From Rana temporaria (taxonomy: Eukaryota; Chordata; Amphibia; Anura; Ranidae), in the NCBI RefSeq assembly GCF_905171775.1, contig NC_053497.1, positions 99,878,157 to 99,942,156 of the forward strand: a DNA stretch of 64,000 nt, written 5' to 3'. Shown here in pieces: positions 12,801-25,800 of the stretch. The notes under the pieces are model-generated. The model saw only the letters and a program-made list of their open reading frames with translations, searched no databases and was not told the origin of the DNA. Position 1 is the first letter of the stretch, and the number at the start of each line of letters is the position of its first letter. The translations under genes were made by a program, and so were the position numbers.

Positions 12801-15800
12801 CCGGCCTGCATGCTTGATTTAAGGGCAAATAGATTCCAGGAAGTAAATGCTACATGAATCATCTGCCCTTATTCAAGATGGCCACTGCTAGAAATGTTAG
12901 AAGAGTGTTTTTCAAAGTAATTTCTCTGTAGGAGATACTGTTACATAATCGGAGCTGCTGCAATCTTTACATTGTGCCGTATGTATATGAGTATGCATAC
13001 TCACGATCAAAGTATTTATTGTTTCAACGATTGCTTATTAATAAGTAGCCTAGTAGTAGCACATGGGCGGTGTCAAATATGTGCACAATGTATTGTGCAC
13101 AGATTCATGCTCTATTTAACTATATCCCAACCACACCCAATATTGAGCCCTATTTAACCACGGCTGGGCACTTTTCGCTGAATAAGGCATGTCATTGTTT
13201 TCATCAACACCAATGCTGGGAGTTATTACTGAGGCCTCGTACACACGACCGAGTTTCTCGGCAAAAACCAGCAAGAAACTTGCTGGGAGATATTTTTTTG
13301 CAGAGGAAACCGGTCGTGTGTACATTTTCGTCGAGGAAATTGTCGAGAAACTCGACGAGCCAAAAAGAAAGCATGTTCTCTATTTCCTTGACGGGAATGG
13401 AGAAAATTGGCTTGTCGAGTTTCTCGACGGCTTCACAAGGAACTCGATGAGCAAAACGATGTGTTTCGCCCGTCGAGTTTCTCGGTCGTGTGTACGAGGC
13501 CTAAGACACTGACACTGATGTTAGGGGTTATCTGAGCTTACTTACTAAATATTTCTTTCCCTGACTGAGATAGTGAAGTAAACATTTTGTTTTTATATAT
13601 GTGGCACTCTCAATTTTTCACCAAAAATTTTCAGAACACTAGGCCCAAAAGATTTCCTACCCCTGGTGTAAGAACATCTATAATGTGTTATTCTGTTACT
13701 TTTTCATAAAATACCTATGTCATTTGCATTTCCAATTAGGTAGGAAAAATGATGTATCTTCTGTATGTTCACTATTTCAGCTTGATTTTCATTACTGTTA
13801 TTACTACTATATTTTGTAATAATTGTCTAATTTTCTGGTCTACTGTTAGCAGGTCATAGTATAAACAAGATGTGTACATGACTCATTAAACACTAGATTT
13901 CTTAATTTCTGCATTCTGCTTTAGTCACAGATTTATTGTTGTGTAGAGCTTCACCAATATGTTTTAATTCTGAATAAACAATGAGTATTTAGGTACTTGT
14001 CAGTGTTAATGGTAACTTATGTTAGACAACGTATGTATTTGTTGTTCGAGAAAACATTTTCTTAAGCTTGTAGGTACCTTAAGCCCATCACTAGAAACAA
14101 TAGAGCTCATTACAAAAAATAAGTATCTGTAGAGTTGCCTGCAGGCGGAAGACAATGTTTGTGTTTCTGTGGGGAAGTAGAAACCATATTCATTCTCTTG
14201 TTGAGTTTATTGTATTGAAGCTGAGTATTATGAATTTGGAGAGACTTTTGCTGATGGAAAAGAATGTGTTCCTTGTCATGGAATGAATTCCAGAGCAAAA
14301 ACAAATGATCAGTTAATGAGCAGCTACAGCACTATTTCCAAATCTGAAGGGTACTTAAGCAAACACATAACAAAGTAAAATATGTACAGTTGCTATATTT
14401 TGTATGTGATGAGAATATCCATTTAGATATTTTTTTTATTTTTGTTTTCTGCTCAGTCCCAGGAAATGGAAAAAACAGCTGATGACTCTAGTGGTGACCT
14501 CTCTGAGTTAATCAAGAGAAGGTTGGAAAGTGTGGCCAGTACAGGCAGTTCAGCCAGCTCAGGATTCATAGAAGATAAAAGTTACAGTGATTCTGAGGAG
14601 GAGGAAGAAGGTAATTAAAAGATTATTATACTTGTCATCCTATTTATAATTAAAAGTTGAACTTCACTTTTTTTCTGCAGTGGAGCTAGCTAAGCAGGTG
14701 AACAATACAACACTTCTGCTGCATGCTGATTTTGAGCAGAGAGGGTATACAATTATTCACTCTTAGCTCAGTGGGAATTTTTTTCAAGCACTTCCCTGCT
14801 CAATCAGGCCCCGTACACACGACCGAGTTTCTCGGCAGAAATCAGCCAGAAACTCGATCGGAGCTGAATTCTGCCGAGAAACCCGGCCGTGTGTACACTT
14901 TTGGCCAAGGAAGCCGATGAGGATCTCGGCGAGGAAATAGAGAACATGTTCTCTATTTCCTCGTTGTTCAATGGGAAATTTCGGCTCGCCAAGATCCTCG
15001 GCGGCTTCACAAGGAACTCGACGAGCAAAACTATGAGTTTTGCCCGTCGAGTTCCTCGGACGTGTGTACGAGGCCTCAGAGTTGGGAAACATTGAAAGTG
15101 AGCATTTAGTCACACTGCATTAGAATGTGATAAGTCCAACTCACATACCACATAGTGGGACAGAATTGGACTGGGAATGAAAACTATATCATAAATATTG
15201 GATGCACACACTCGTTTAAACGAATCTTCACAAGCTTCACACTTTTCAAACTAATCAGAGTAACATTATTTATAAATTGATACAACAGGGCTGATTCATT
15301 ATATTGTTGAGTGCACTAATACAGGCAACTTCTGCATTGTCTCATTGTGTTAAAATTGGGCTGGTGTAGGCTAAGTATAACAAAGGAGGCTGTTCTTTTG
15401 GCATTTGCCAGTTTGACACCCCTGACCTAAATAAAGGAAGCAGTTTGGTGTACAACTCCTATGAAAAATAATATTTATTTACTTTAAAATTTGCTCTTTA
15501 TTATCTAATGATATCAATTATTGATATACAGTATCTCGCAAAAGTACACCCCTCACATTTTTGTAAATCTTCTATTATATCTTTTTATGTGACAACACTG
15601 AAGAAATTACACTTTTTTACAATGTAAAGTAGTGAGTGTACAACTTGTATAACAGTGTAAATTTGCTGTCCCCTCAAAATAACTCAACACACAGCCATTA
15701 AAGTCTAAACCGCTGGAAACAAAAATGCAAACAAAAATTTCCAAATTTGGCCCAAAGTGTCAATATTTTGTGTGGCCACCATTATTTTCAAGCACAGCCT

Positions 15801-18800
15801 TAACCCTCATGGAGTTTACCAGATAGTGTCAGTTCCTTGTGCAAAAGGCTGTTATGACTGAATGCCTTTGCATGTAAAACTCTGTGGTCATTCTAAATCA
15901 GCTTTTTTTACCTACAAAAACACACATTTACCAAAACTTAAAGCAATCTGCATTAACTTTTAAATACTCAAACGGGATAGCAATGAGACCCATAAATGAA
16001 TGTTATTGTTCAGCTTGGTTTGGCAAAGTTTTGCTCACAAATGAGGGTTGGAATAACTTATATGCCAGGCGTTTTATTAGTCCAAATTGGATGATTCCCC
16101 ACCACTTTTCCTTCCCCCTTCCCCTTCCAGCTCTCTTCTTCCCTGGTACCTACCTCTTCCCTCCTTTCTTTTCCCCCCTTCTTTTTCATTCCCTATTCTA
16201 CTGCCTCATTCTGATTGGGTAGATATGTGATAACATGCATGCAAGCTATCATTTGACTTTGGATCTTTTTTTTTTCCGTTCTGTGTGTTTTTTGCTGGCC
16301 CCCTATTGCTAGACCATGAACCCTGCTTTCTTCCAGGTGCAAGGCCTTCCTCATTGGTTACTGTTTATGACTGGTGCTGGAAATAGGATTGGCGGTTAGG
16401 CAAGTCTTGTGGGGTCTAGCTGGCACTTGGTCTTTGTGTTAGGGCTACCCAGCCTTGGTTGTACCATTTATTTGCTTTCTGTAGTTACCTTTATATGATG
16501 TACTCTTGTAAAACTTCAATAAAAAAAATTTGAACCAGAAAAACATTTTACCAGGTAGCCACCAAATAGGGTAGGGTGGGGTGCCATACATAGTCTCCTA
16601 TTTATTTCCCAAAGGCATAATCCCAAGTTTATTATAGATATTAACAATAAAAACATCAACAATGTAATCTGCTAAAAGGTATTTTTTCTGAGATAAAACT
16701 ATATATATATGAAGGACTTTATGGGTTATACTCTTATGGGATAAACCCATCGATGTCCCAGATTCCTAAATTAATTGTAGTTAATTTTATGGGTTTCCGG
16801 GATCGCCCACTTTATCAGAACCACATGTATTACATAGAGCTTGTAATTAAAAAAGCAAACTATGCCTGAAAAAAATTATAAAATATAAGTAGCCAAACAT
16901 AGGGTGTCTATCTCAAAATGCGCCTTCCGGCCTGTGGAACATACCCAGATCACCAAGGCTCCAAAAATAGATGCTCATAGGGTGGTTTAAAAAAAAAATT
17001 AAATAAACAAACACTAAATTTGTAAGGTCAGGGAGGTGTATGGTGGATGGGAAAAAAGTTCTGGGCAGACTATGCACCTATGTTTCCAAAATGGAACCTT
17101 TCAAAATGGACAAAATCGCACCTTGGCTTGCAAAGATGTTTCCACACAAACAGCAGACTACCCTATGTGCATCTATTTATGGCTACTTATATTCTATACA
17201 TCTTTTCAGGCAGAGTTTGCTTTATTTATTTGCAAACGTTATGTAATACATGCCGTCCTGATGAAGCGGGCAATCCTACAAAATGCTCAGACTGAACTAC
17301 AATTAATTCAGGGATCTGAGAGATCCATGGGTTTATCCCAAAAAAATATAACCCATAAAGTTCTTTGTATAAATTGCATTATCTCACAAAAAAAAACGTT
17401 TTAGCCGATTACATTTTGATATTTTTATTGTTAATATCTATAATAAAATTTGTGCTTTAAATATAACACTGTCCCAGATTGCAAGCAATTGAGCTGCAAG
17501 TTTGAAAATAAAATGACTTGTTAAGCTATTGCTAGACTTGCTAGGCTTCACAAGTTTGTTGCACAATCCGCATTGCATGACTCTACATCCGCTTTCTTTA
17601 CAAACATTCTGCAAGTCTGCTGCAAGTTCTGGTTCAGTTATGATGTGCAATGTTCATTCCACCACAGGGGTCACTTAATTTTCATGCTGTAGACTTGCAG
17701 AGCTGTAGACTCACCACTGCAACTTTGCTCTTGCTAGAGACAATTTGCCATGCAAATTTGCTACAATTTTGGAAAAGTGTCAACCAGAACTTGTGCTTTA
17801 AGTGCTCTGCAAGTGTACAACTTGCCAGTAAAAAATGTGCAGCAAGTTAGCAAGATTTACAATTCAACACTGCTGCAAATTTGTGACAAGTTATTCTTGC
17901 TATTTGTGGTGTAACTGTGGTTCTCAGAGGCATGTCTAAAGTCCCACCCTACAAATTATATATATAAAAAAATGACCACCTTCTCATGTTTTGATTTCAG
18001 AATTGAATCATTTATATTTCTTTTTAAATCCCTAAACTTGATTTTGTTAAAACTGAATCAAAGGAAAAGTCGATACAGCTAGTCTAAGTACATCTTGTAT
18101 TTGTGATCTGCGCTGTTTAATCTGCTACAAATAATTTCATGATACTTTCCAGGATTTTTACAAAGTCACTACAGCTAATGAGATCTTTCATAGTATGTTT
18201 CTAAGAGGGATGTGACTTTCTGAACCTAAAGTCCATTTGTATAGTGTGAAAACCTCAAAGCATAGTCAACCTTACTAAATTTTAGCTTGGTAGACAGAGT
18301 CACGAACAGATTACATGCTGTGCCAAAGACCACACTAGGATTAATTAACAGTCCACAACCACCCAAGTCTCTTATGTAGAAAAGACTGTAAAGGTTCTGT
18401 CTGAACCTAATTCTGCCTAATTTTTTCAGCATGTCAGCCCTCCTTAACATACGTTGCACAAAATTCTTCTTTTGCTGTCATGTTGAAAGCACAGAAATTA
18501 GCTGATGCTGTAATTTGTCAGTTTGTTACATGAACACGTCTTCTTATACCATCATTTACTGAAGATCATTGCTTTCTCATTGATTTTAGTGGAAATGATT
18601 AATTATGAACAAATATAACCTGTTCACTGACTTTAATTTCCCCATATGTCACTTTTTGGTTGCATAAATGTTGTCAGGTTGCAGAGCTGTATAGAGAACA
18701 ACAGAAATAAAACTGTATTTTCGAGCTACGAATAAAGCTCTTAACTCTGTAACTCAGATGCCATGCAAATGGCTTTCTGAACAGCTCGTGTACCCCGTTC

Positions 18801-19814
18801 TGCAAAGTTTAAGAGTCCAATCTGGCCTTTTCATGTTCCTAAAAGTATTAGCACTATGCTTTATCACAGAGGATCATGCTTCCCCCACACGGCAACCAAG
18901 CTATTCCCACAGAACATTTTATCCCACTTACAAAGCCTATACTAATTGCAGGAAATATTTAAAGAGGTATCAAAGAAAGATCAAGCAGTTGGCTGGGAAA
19001 TTGCCATTAAAAAGGTGTTAGAAAAGAAAGCTTATCTGAAATGTGCATTGGAGTTTTGGTAACTTCTGTGAAACGTGTTCTTTTTCAGACCCTGAAGATA
19101 TGGGCAAGAAGCAGCTAACAATGGAAGATCTGATTTGTTACAGTTTTCAGGTGGCAAAGGGCATGGAGTTCCTGGCATCGAGAAAAGTAAGAATTCCAGA
19201 GCTGCACAAACCCACCACACAACATTTATTTTCGGGCCACTTTTCAAACAAATGTGTTTCAGCTCACCACGGAGGCAATCCCTCATTTGTTTTTATTCTG
19301 GGACATATCATTTAGTAAATGGGAAACAACCACAAACGGAGCATTTCCTTTTCATTTTCCAACCGCATGTTGTCTTCATCCTATTTCATATTGCCTACAT
19401 TAAGTCCAAATAGTCCTTGTTTTTTTAACATTTTAAAAATAAAAATAAAATTCAGGAGTAAAAAGAATGAATTAAATTACTAAATAAACATTGATATGGC
19501 AGTTTAATTAAATGTGTATTGGTGTCCCTACTTACAACGTTTTTGGACCTAAAAATACATGGCTTTTGGAAACAAATGTTCTAAGATATATAAAATGACA
19601 AAATGCATAACTTGGCAGTTCACCTAGAAATAAAGTTGTTTTGTTTTTGCCAGACACTAAAGATTTAAATGGTTCATAGGCGTGTGCACAGGTTGTGCCA
19701 GATGTACCTGGGCACACCTTAATCGCTCTGTGCGGCGCAGATTCTTTACTGACACTGTCCATGTTTTCATGTTGTACTACTTTTTAAAATGTTTTCTTAC
19801 ATTTATTTCTAAAG

Positions 19815-19880
<66 letters not shown>

Positions 19881-22800
19881 GCATACCCCGGTATACACAA
19901 TTGGGTTTATTTACTAAAGCTGGAAAGTGCAAAATCAGGCTCACTTCTGCATAGAAACCAATGAGCTTCTATCCCCAGCTTGTTCAATTAAGACTGGTAA
20001 TAAAACCTGGAAGCTCATTGTTTTTTATGCAGAAGTGAGCCTGATTTTTTGCTTTCCAGCTTTAGTAAATAAACCCAATTGTGTACTTAAAACCGGGGTA
20101 TGCCTGTATATATATACAGTGAGGAAAATAAGTATTTGAACACCCTGCTATTTTGCAAGTTCTCCCACTTGGAAATCATGGAGGGGTCTGAAATTGTTAT
20201 CGTAGGTGCATGTCCACTGTGAGAGACATAATAAAAAAAAAAAAAATCCAGAAATCACAATGTATGATTTTTTTAACTATTTATTTGTATGATACAGTAT
20301 GATACAGCTGCAAATAAGTATTTGAACACCTGAGAAAATCAATGTTAATATTTGGTACAGTAGCCTTTGTTTGCAATTACAGAGGTCAAACGTTTCTTGT
20401 AGTTTTTCACCAGGTTTGAACACACTGGAGGAGGGATTTTGGCCCACTCCTCCACACAGATCTTCTCTAGATCAGTCAGGTTTCTGGGCTGTCGCTGAGA
20501 AACACAGAGTTTGAGCTCCCTCCAAAGATTCTCTATTGGGTTTAGGTCTGGAGACTGGCTAGGCCACGCCAGAACCTTGATATGCTTCTTACAGAGCCAC
20601 TCCTTGGTTATCCTGGCTGTGTGCTTCGGGTTATTGTCATGTTGGAAGACCCAGCCTCGACCCATCTTCAAAGCTCTAACTGAGGGAAGGAGGTTGTTGC
20701 CCAAAATCTCGCAATACATGGCCCCGGTCATCCTCTCCTTAATACAGTGCAGTCGCCCTGTCCCATGTGCAGAAAAACACCCCCAAAACATGATGCTACC
20801 ACCCCCATGCTTCACAGTAGGGATGGTGTTCTTGGGATGGTACTCATCATTCTTCTTCCTCCAAACACGGTTAGTGGAATTATGACCAAAAAGTTCTATT
20901 TTGGTCTCATCTGACCACATGACTTTCTCCCATGACTCCTCTGGATCATCCAAATGGTCATTGGCAAACTTAAGACGGGCCTTGACATGTGCTGGTTTAA
21001 GCAGGGGAACCTTCCGTGCCATGCATGATTTAAAACCATGAAGTCTTAGTGTATTACCAACAGTAACCTTGGAAACGGTGGTCCCAGCTCTTTTCAGGAC
21101 ATTGACCAGCTCCTCCCGTGTAGTCCTGGGCTGATTTCTTACCTTTCTTAGGATCATTGAGACCCCACGAGGTGAGATTTTGCATGGAGCCCCAGTCCGA
21201 GGGAGATTGACAGTCATGTTTAGCTTCTTCCATTTTCTAATGATTGCTCCAACAGTGGACCCTTTTTCACCAAGCTGCTTGGCAATTTCCCTGTAGCCCT
21301 TTCCAGCCTTGTGGAGGTGTACAATTTTGTCTCTAGTGTCTTTGGACAGCTCTTTGGTCTTGGCCATGTTAGTAGTTGGATTCTTACTGATTGTATGGGG
21401 TGGACAGGTGTCTTTATGCAGCTAATGACCTCAAACAGGTGCATCTAATTTAGGATAATAAATGGAGTGGAGGTGGACATTTTAAAGGCAGACTAACAGG
21501 TCTTTGAGGGTCAGAATTCTAGCTGATAGACAGGTGTTCAAATACTTATTTGCAGCTGTATCATACAAATAAATAGTTAAAAAATCATAAATTGTGATTT
21601 CTGGAATTTTTTTTTTTGGATTATGTCTCTCACAGTGGACATGCACCTACGATGAAAATGTCAGACCCCTCCATGATTTCCAAGTGGGAGAACTTGCAAA
21701 ATAGCAGGGTGTTCAAATACTTATTTTCCTCACTGTATATACACAAACACACCCATGCATGTGTGTTTTAGATTTGGGGTGCACACCCTAATGCAAAAGA
21801 CCCTGCATATCTATGAAATAGCTAAATTGTTTCCAGGGGTGACATCTATGCACTATAAGTTACAGGCCTGTATACCTGCTGTGGCCATTATGTGGGGGGA
21901 CCCATCCTTCCTATCACATTTTTACTTTATACAAACACCTAAGGGAAGACACATACACCTAAACCTCCAAAGTGAGCAGTATCAAGGAACCTGGCAGAGA
22001 GATCTCCCCACTGGACACCTAGAGACAGAGATATAGTAATATGACTGGTGACTCAGCCTATCGGATTTTGTTTGGAACTGAAATATCACTTTTGGGCAGA
22101 CTGACCATGCAAAGATGTACTTATGTAAATAATAATTCTGTGCAAAATGTTAAAATATTAACCCAGAACGATAATTGCACATGGGCCACTGTGGCAAACA
22201 CAGGGTATAGTGGTTATACTTATTTTTACTATTATGAAAGTTACTAGCTAGCATTGGAATGTGATGTTAAGCCCTGGCCCATTAAAGAACAGTGCTGTCT
22301 GTGCCTTCACTATGTGTTCTGGGCCTGGAAACTCTGACATCATTGTTTTTTTTTCTGTAAGCTCCACAATATCCCAAATACCTTAAACTGAACCCTATAG
22401 ATCTGTATCCGGTAATCCTGACAGGATTAGGTTTGCATTTTCTTTCTTTGCAGTCCCCAGATGTTTAAAGATGCAGAAACAAAGCCACCTCACTTGAGCT
22501 TTTCTTTTTCTGCCAGCATAAATCTGTATTGTGGGTGAGTGACTGTGGTGCCACTTGTAACAAAAAAAAAGCTTCTCACAGCATTCAATCAGAGGGCAGA
22601 AAAACACACAAAATTCCCACCCTTACTAAGGATTCTGCTCAGTGCCAGGAGAACTTGATGTTAGTACAAACAGCACTTTGACCATTTTCCCACAATATTC
22701 AATATATTTGCTTTTGGATAAGCGATATGCATAGTGGAGCCTGTGCCAACACACTGTACCTCTTTCATCTTGGCTTTCTGCAAATGGCACATTTTGCGAT

Positions 22801-25800
22801 ATAGCTTATCTGTCAGCACAGTAGCTCTGAGACAACAAGACTGATTTACTAAAGGAGTTGAGAACTTTCACACAATACATTGTGTGAATATTCACTTCAA
22901 ATATCCAACCGTGTAAAAAGTAAATTCATATTTACTTTGTTTACTACATTTTTTGATTGGATAGTGGAATAAAGATTCTCAACTCCTTTAGTAAATCAGC
23001 CAAATATAATTTCCAATAACCTCAAACTTTTTGACCACAACCTGGCACCTCAGATAAAACATCACAATCTGATAATATGCCACTTCACTGACTGTTGTGC
23101 CACAGTTATGCAATGCACTAAACACTAACTCATTAATGAACTATTACACACTCTTCATTGTACAACTATAAGACCCCTTTCACACTGGATCGCTTTGCAG
23201 GCGCTATAACGCTACAAATAGCACCTGCAAACTGACCTGAAACCCAAGGGCTTTCACACTGGAGCGGTGCCCTAGCAGGATGGTAAAAAAAAGTCCTGCT
23301 AGCCGCATCTTTGGAGAGGTGAAGGAGCGATGTGCATACCGCTCCTCCACTATACCGCCGTTAAAGCGCTTCTGCAGAGGCGCTTTGCAGTGGTTTTAAC
23401 CCTTTCTCGGCCCCGCTAGCAGCCGAATTGCACTGCAAAATTGATGGAAAAGCGCCGCTAAGAATAGCAGCACTTTACCACCGGTGCTGCCCCAGTGTGA
23501 AAAGGCCTTAATATATTACAACGAGCCACTGGATACTATGCTATGTTGGCATATACATACAATAACAATATAAATTAATATAATAACATTTTATAGACCC
23601 CCATTTCTAACATATACTGCTTTTTATTGTATGCATATTTTTTTTAGGAAATCACAGCTTACCCAGCATTTGATTCCCTATGCAAACTGAGTTGCAGTAC
23701 AGTGTTCTGTACATAAATGAATGCAATACAATCAACCATTTTTCCCACAGTACATATTTTGTATTCAACCACTAAACATTGCCCATTGGCTACTCTGAAC
23801 CATTGCGTACAGTGCACTGTATGTTTACAGTATAGATATGAGAAATCAAAAAATAGAAAAACTAGTTATGGGCTCAAGACCAACCCATCACAGAACTGGG
23901 TCTCTAAAGAATTTCTAAAAATCTAGACCAAAGCATCATAAAATACAACTTTATTATACATATATCACATAGACAAATACAAAACCAACCATGAACCCCA
24001 TACCACCCTATCCACATTGCACAAATGTCCCATACTCTCATTGATCCTTAAACCTGTAGATAATTTTGAGCCAGTTTCCGGATGATGTGATAATGGTTAT
24101 GAGTAGAAAAGACATATAAGAAGTCCCTCAGTGTAATTCATAGGGAATGCCAAGGATGTTCCACTTGTATCTGTAGCTGGAAACATTTATATATGAGTGC
24201 AGAAATCCCCTCTAACAGGATATTATATCTGGTGCATATCCAAATACATATTATTATTGAGGTACTTATATAGCGCTGTCAATTTACGCAGCGCTTTACA
24301 TATACATTGTACATTCACATTTGTCCCTACCCTCAAGAAGCTTACAATCTAAGGTCCCTAACTCACATTCATAAACTAGGGCCAATGTTAGACAGAAGCC
24401 AATTAACCTATCAGCATGTCTTTGGAGTGTGGGAGGAAACCGGAGTACCCAGAGGAAACCCAAGCAGGCACAGGGAGAACATGCAAACTCCAGGCAAGTA
24501 GTGTCATGGTTGGGATTCGAACCAGTGACCCTTTTTACTGTGAGGCGGGAGTCCTTTCCACTACACCAGTGTGCTGCCCCATATTACAAATTCTGAGTAG
24601 CATTATGTGAAATTAGGGCGTATGTGGCTGGGTACAAGATCCTATGCAAAGGTAACAGGCAGCAATTATAGGGAAAGTCCATAAAACTTTTTTCCCATAG
24701 CGTAGTCTAGAGGAGGAGTCCAAACTTCAGACCGAAAATTTTAATTCCAACCTCCCTCACACGTTATACAAGGGTTATACAAGACTAACAGCGTTTACAG
24801 TAGAGTCCATAAGACTATTGTTTAGATTCGCAGCGTGGTCTAGAGATGAACTCAAAATTGCAGCTCATTCCAATCTCCTTCACACGCTTAAACAAGCTGC
24901 CACATGTCCTGCAAATCGCATAGGAGTATTTTGCACCAAAGCCACTAAGAATGTATAGGGAATAAGTGTCTCAGCATATGTACCTACATAAAGCCACTTC
25001 AAACAGAAACTAATGGAAGTCTCTGAAGCATGTGCTAATAGATATGCTAAACTAATCAGTGTCCAGTGCACTTTACGTCTATTAATTTAAGAGTAAACCG
25101 CTGTATACTATATATACATACAGTAGGTTGTCCTGCACTATCCACATTTAACTACACTTAACAAGAGTTAATTATTAATTAGTCTGTGCTCCAGCTCTTG
25201 AGCTCAAAAGAGACCAATTAAGTTATAAGGGAAGACTCTGGGACAGGTGGTCAGAATTAAAGGAGGCCCCACCATCTGCTGCTACACACCCCAATTAAAA
25301 TTACAAAGTGGGTACATTTGTGGCATGGATTTGAAGTAACAGGCAACAGCAACCATACATGTAGGGATACCAGTGAAGGCACAGCTGCAGGGAATGTGGT
25401 AATAAATGGTATTATGGAAACAGAGGCAGGGGACTCGAGCTGCTTTTTTTTCATAGGGGTCTTCTACACTTTCTTTCTGTCACTGACATGTAAGTCCCTC
25501 GTAGCATGTCCCAGAGAACAAGCTCTATTTAACAAAGCAGCATATTTTTTCATTTTTTGATGGTCTATGACTTCAAACAGCCTTCTGTTCTCCCTTTAGA
25601 CATTAATGAGCTGAGGACCATTGAGCACTGAAGGGCATGATATGACAATTGACAGTACTGTCCACTGTGTGAAGTGTAATACTTTCCTGAAACTCCTCTT
25701 TAAACCATTGTGTGCCCTTTAGCTTGGTGGTTTTAGGAAGTTAGCCTGGTGGAGAGCTAAATGTGACTCAAAATGGGAAGAGAAAGATGGGGTGCTGCAG

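Larger units (their letters stand above)
19590..22260. repeat. Older host repeat interrupted by the AT array, MITE and Tc1 element
   Basis: 19680-19760 (gcgtgtgcacaggttgtgcc, gggcacacc) and 21770-21830 (ggggtgcacaccctaatgca) look like the two sides of one older repeat split by the insertions at 19814-21735. Beyond 21830 no feature is recognised. Confidence 0.35.
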
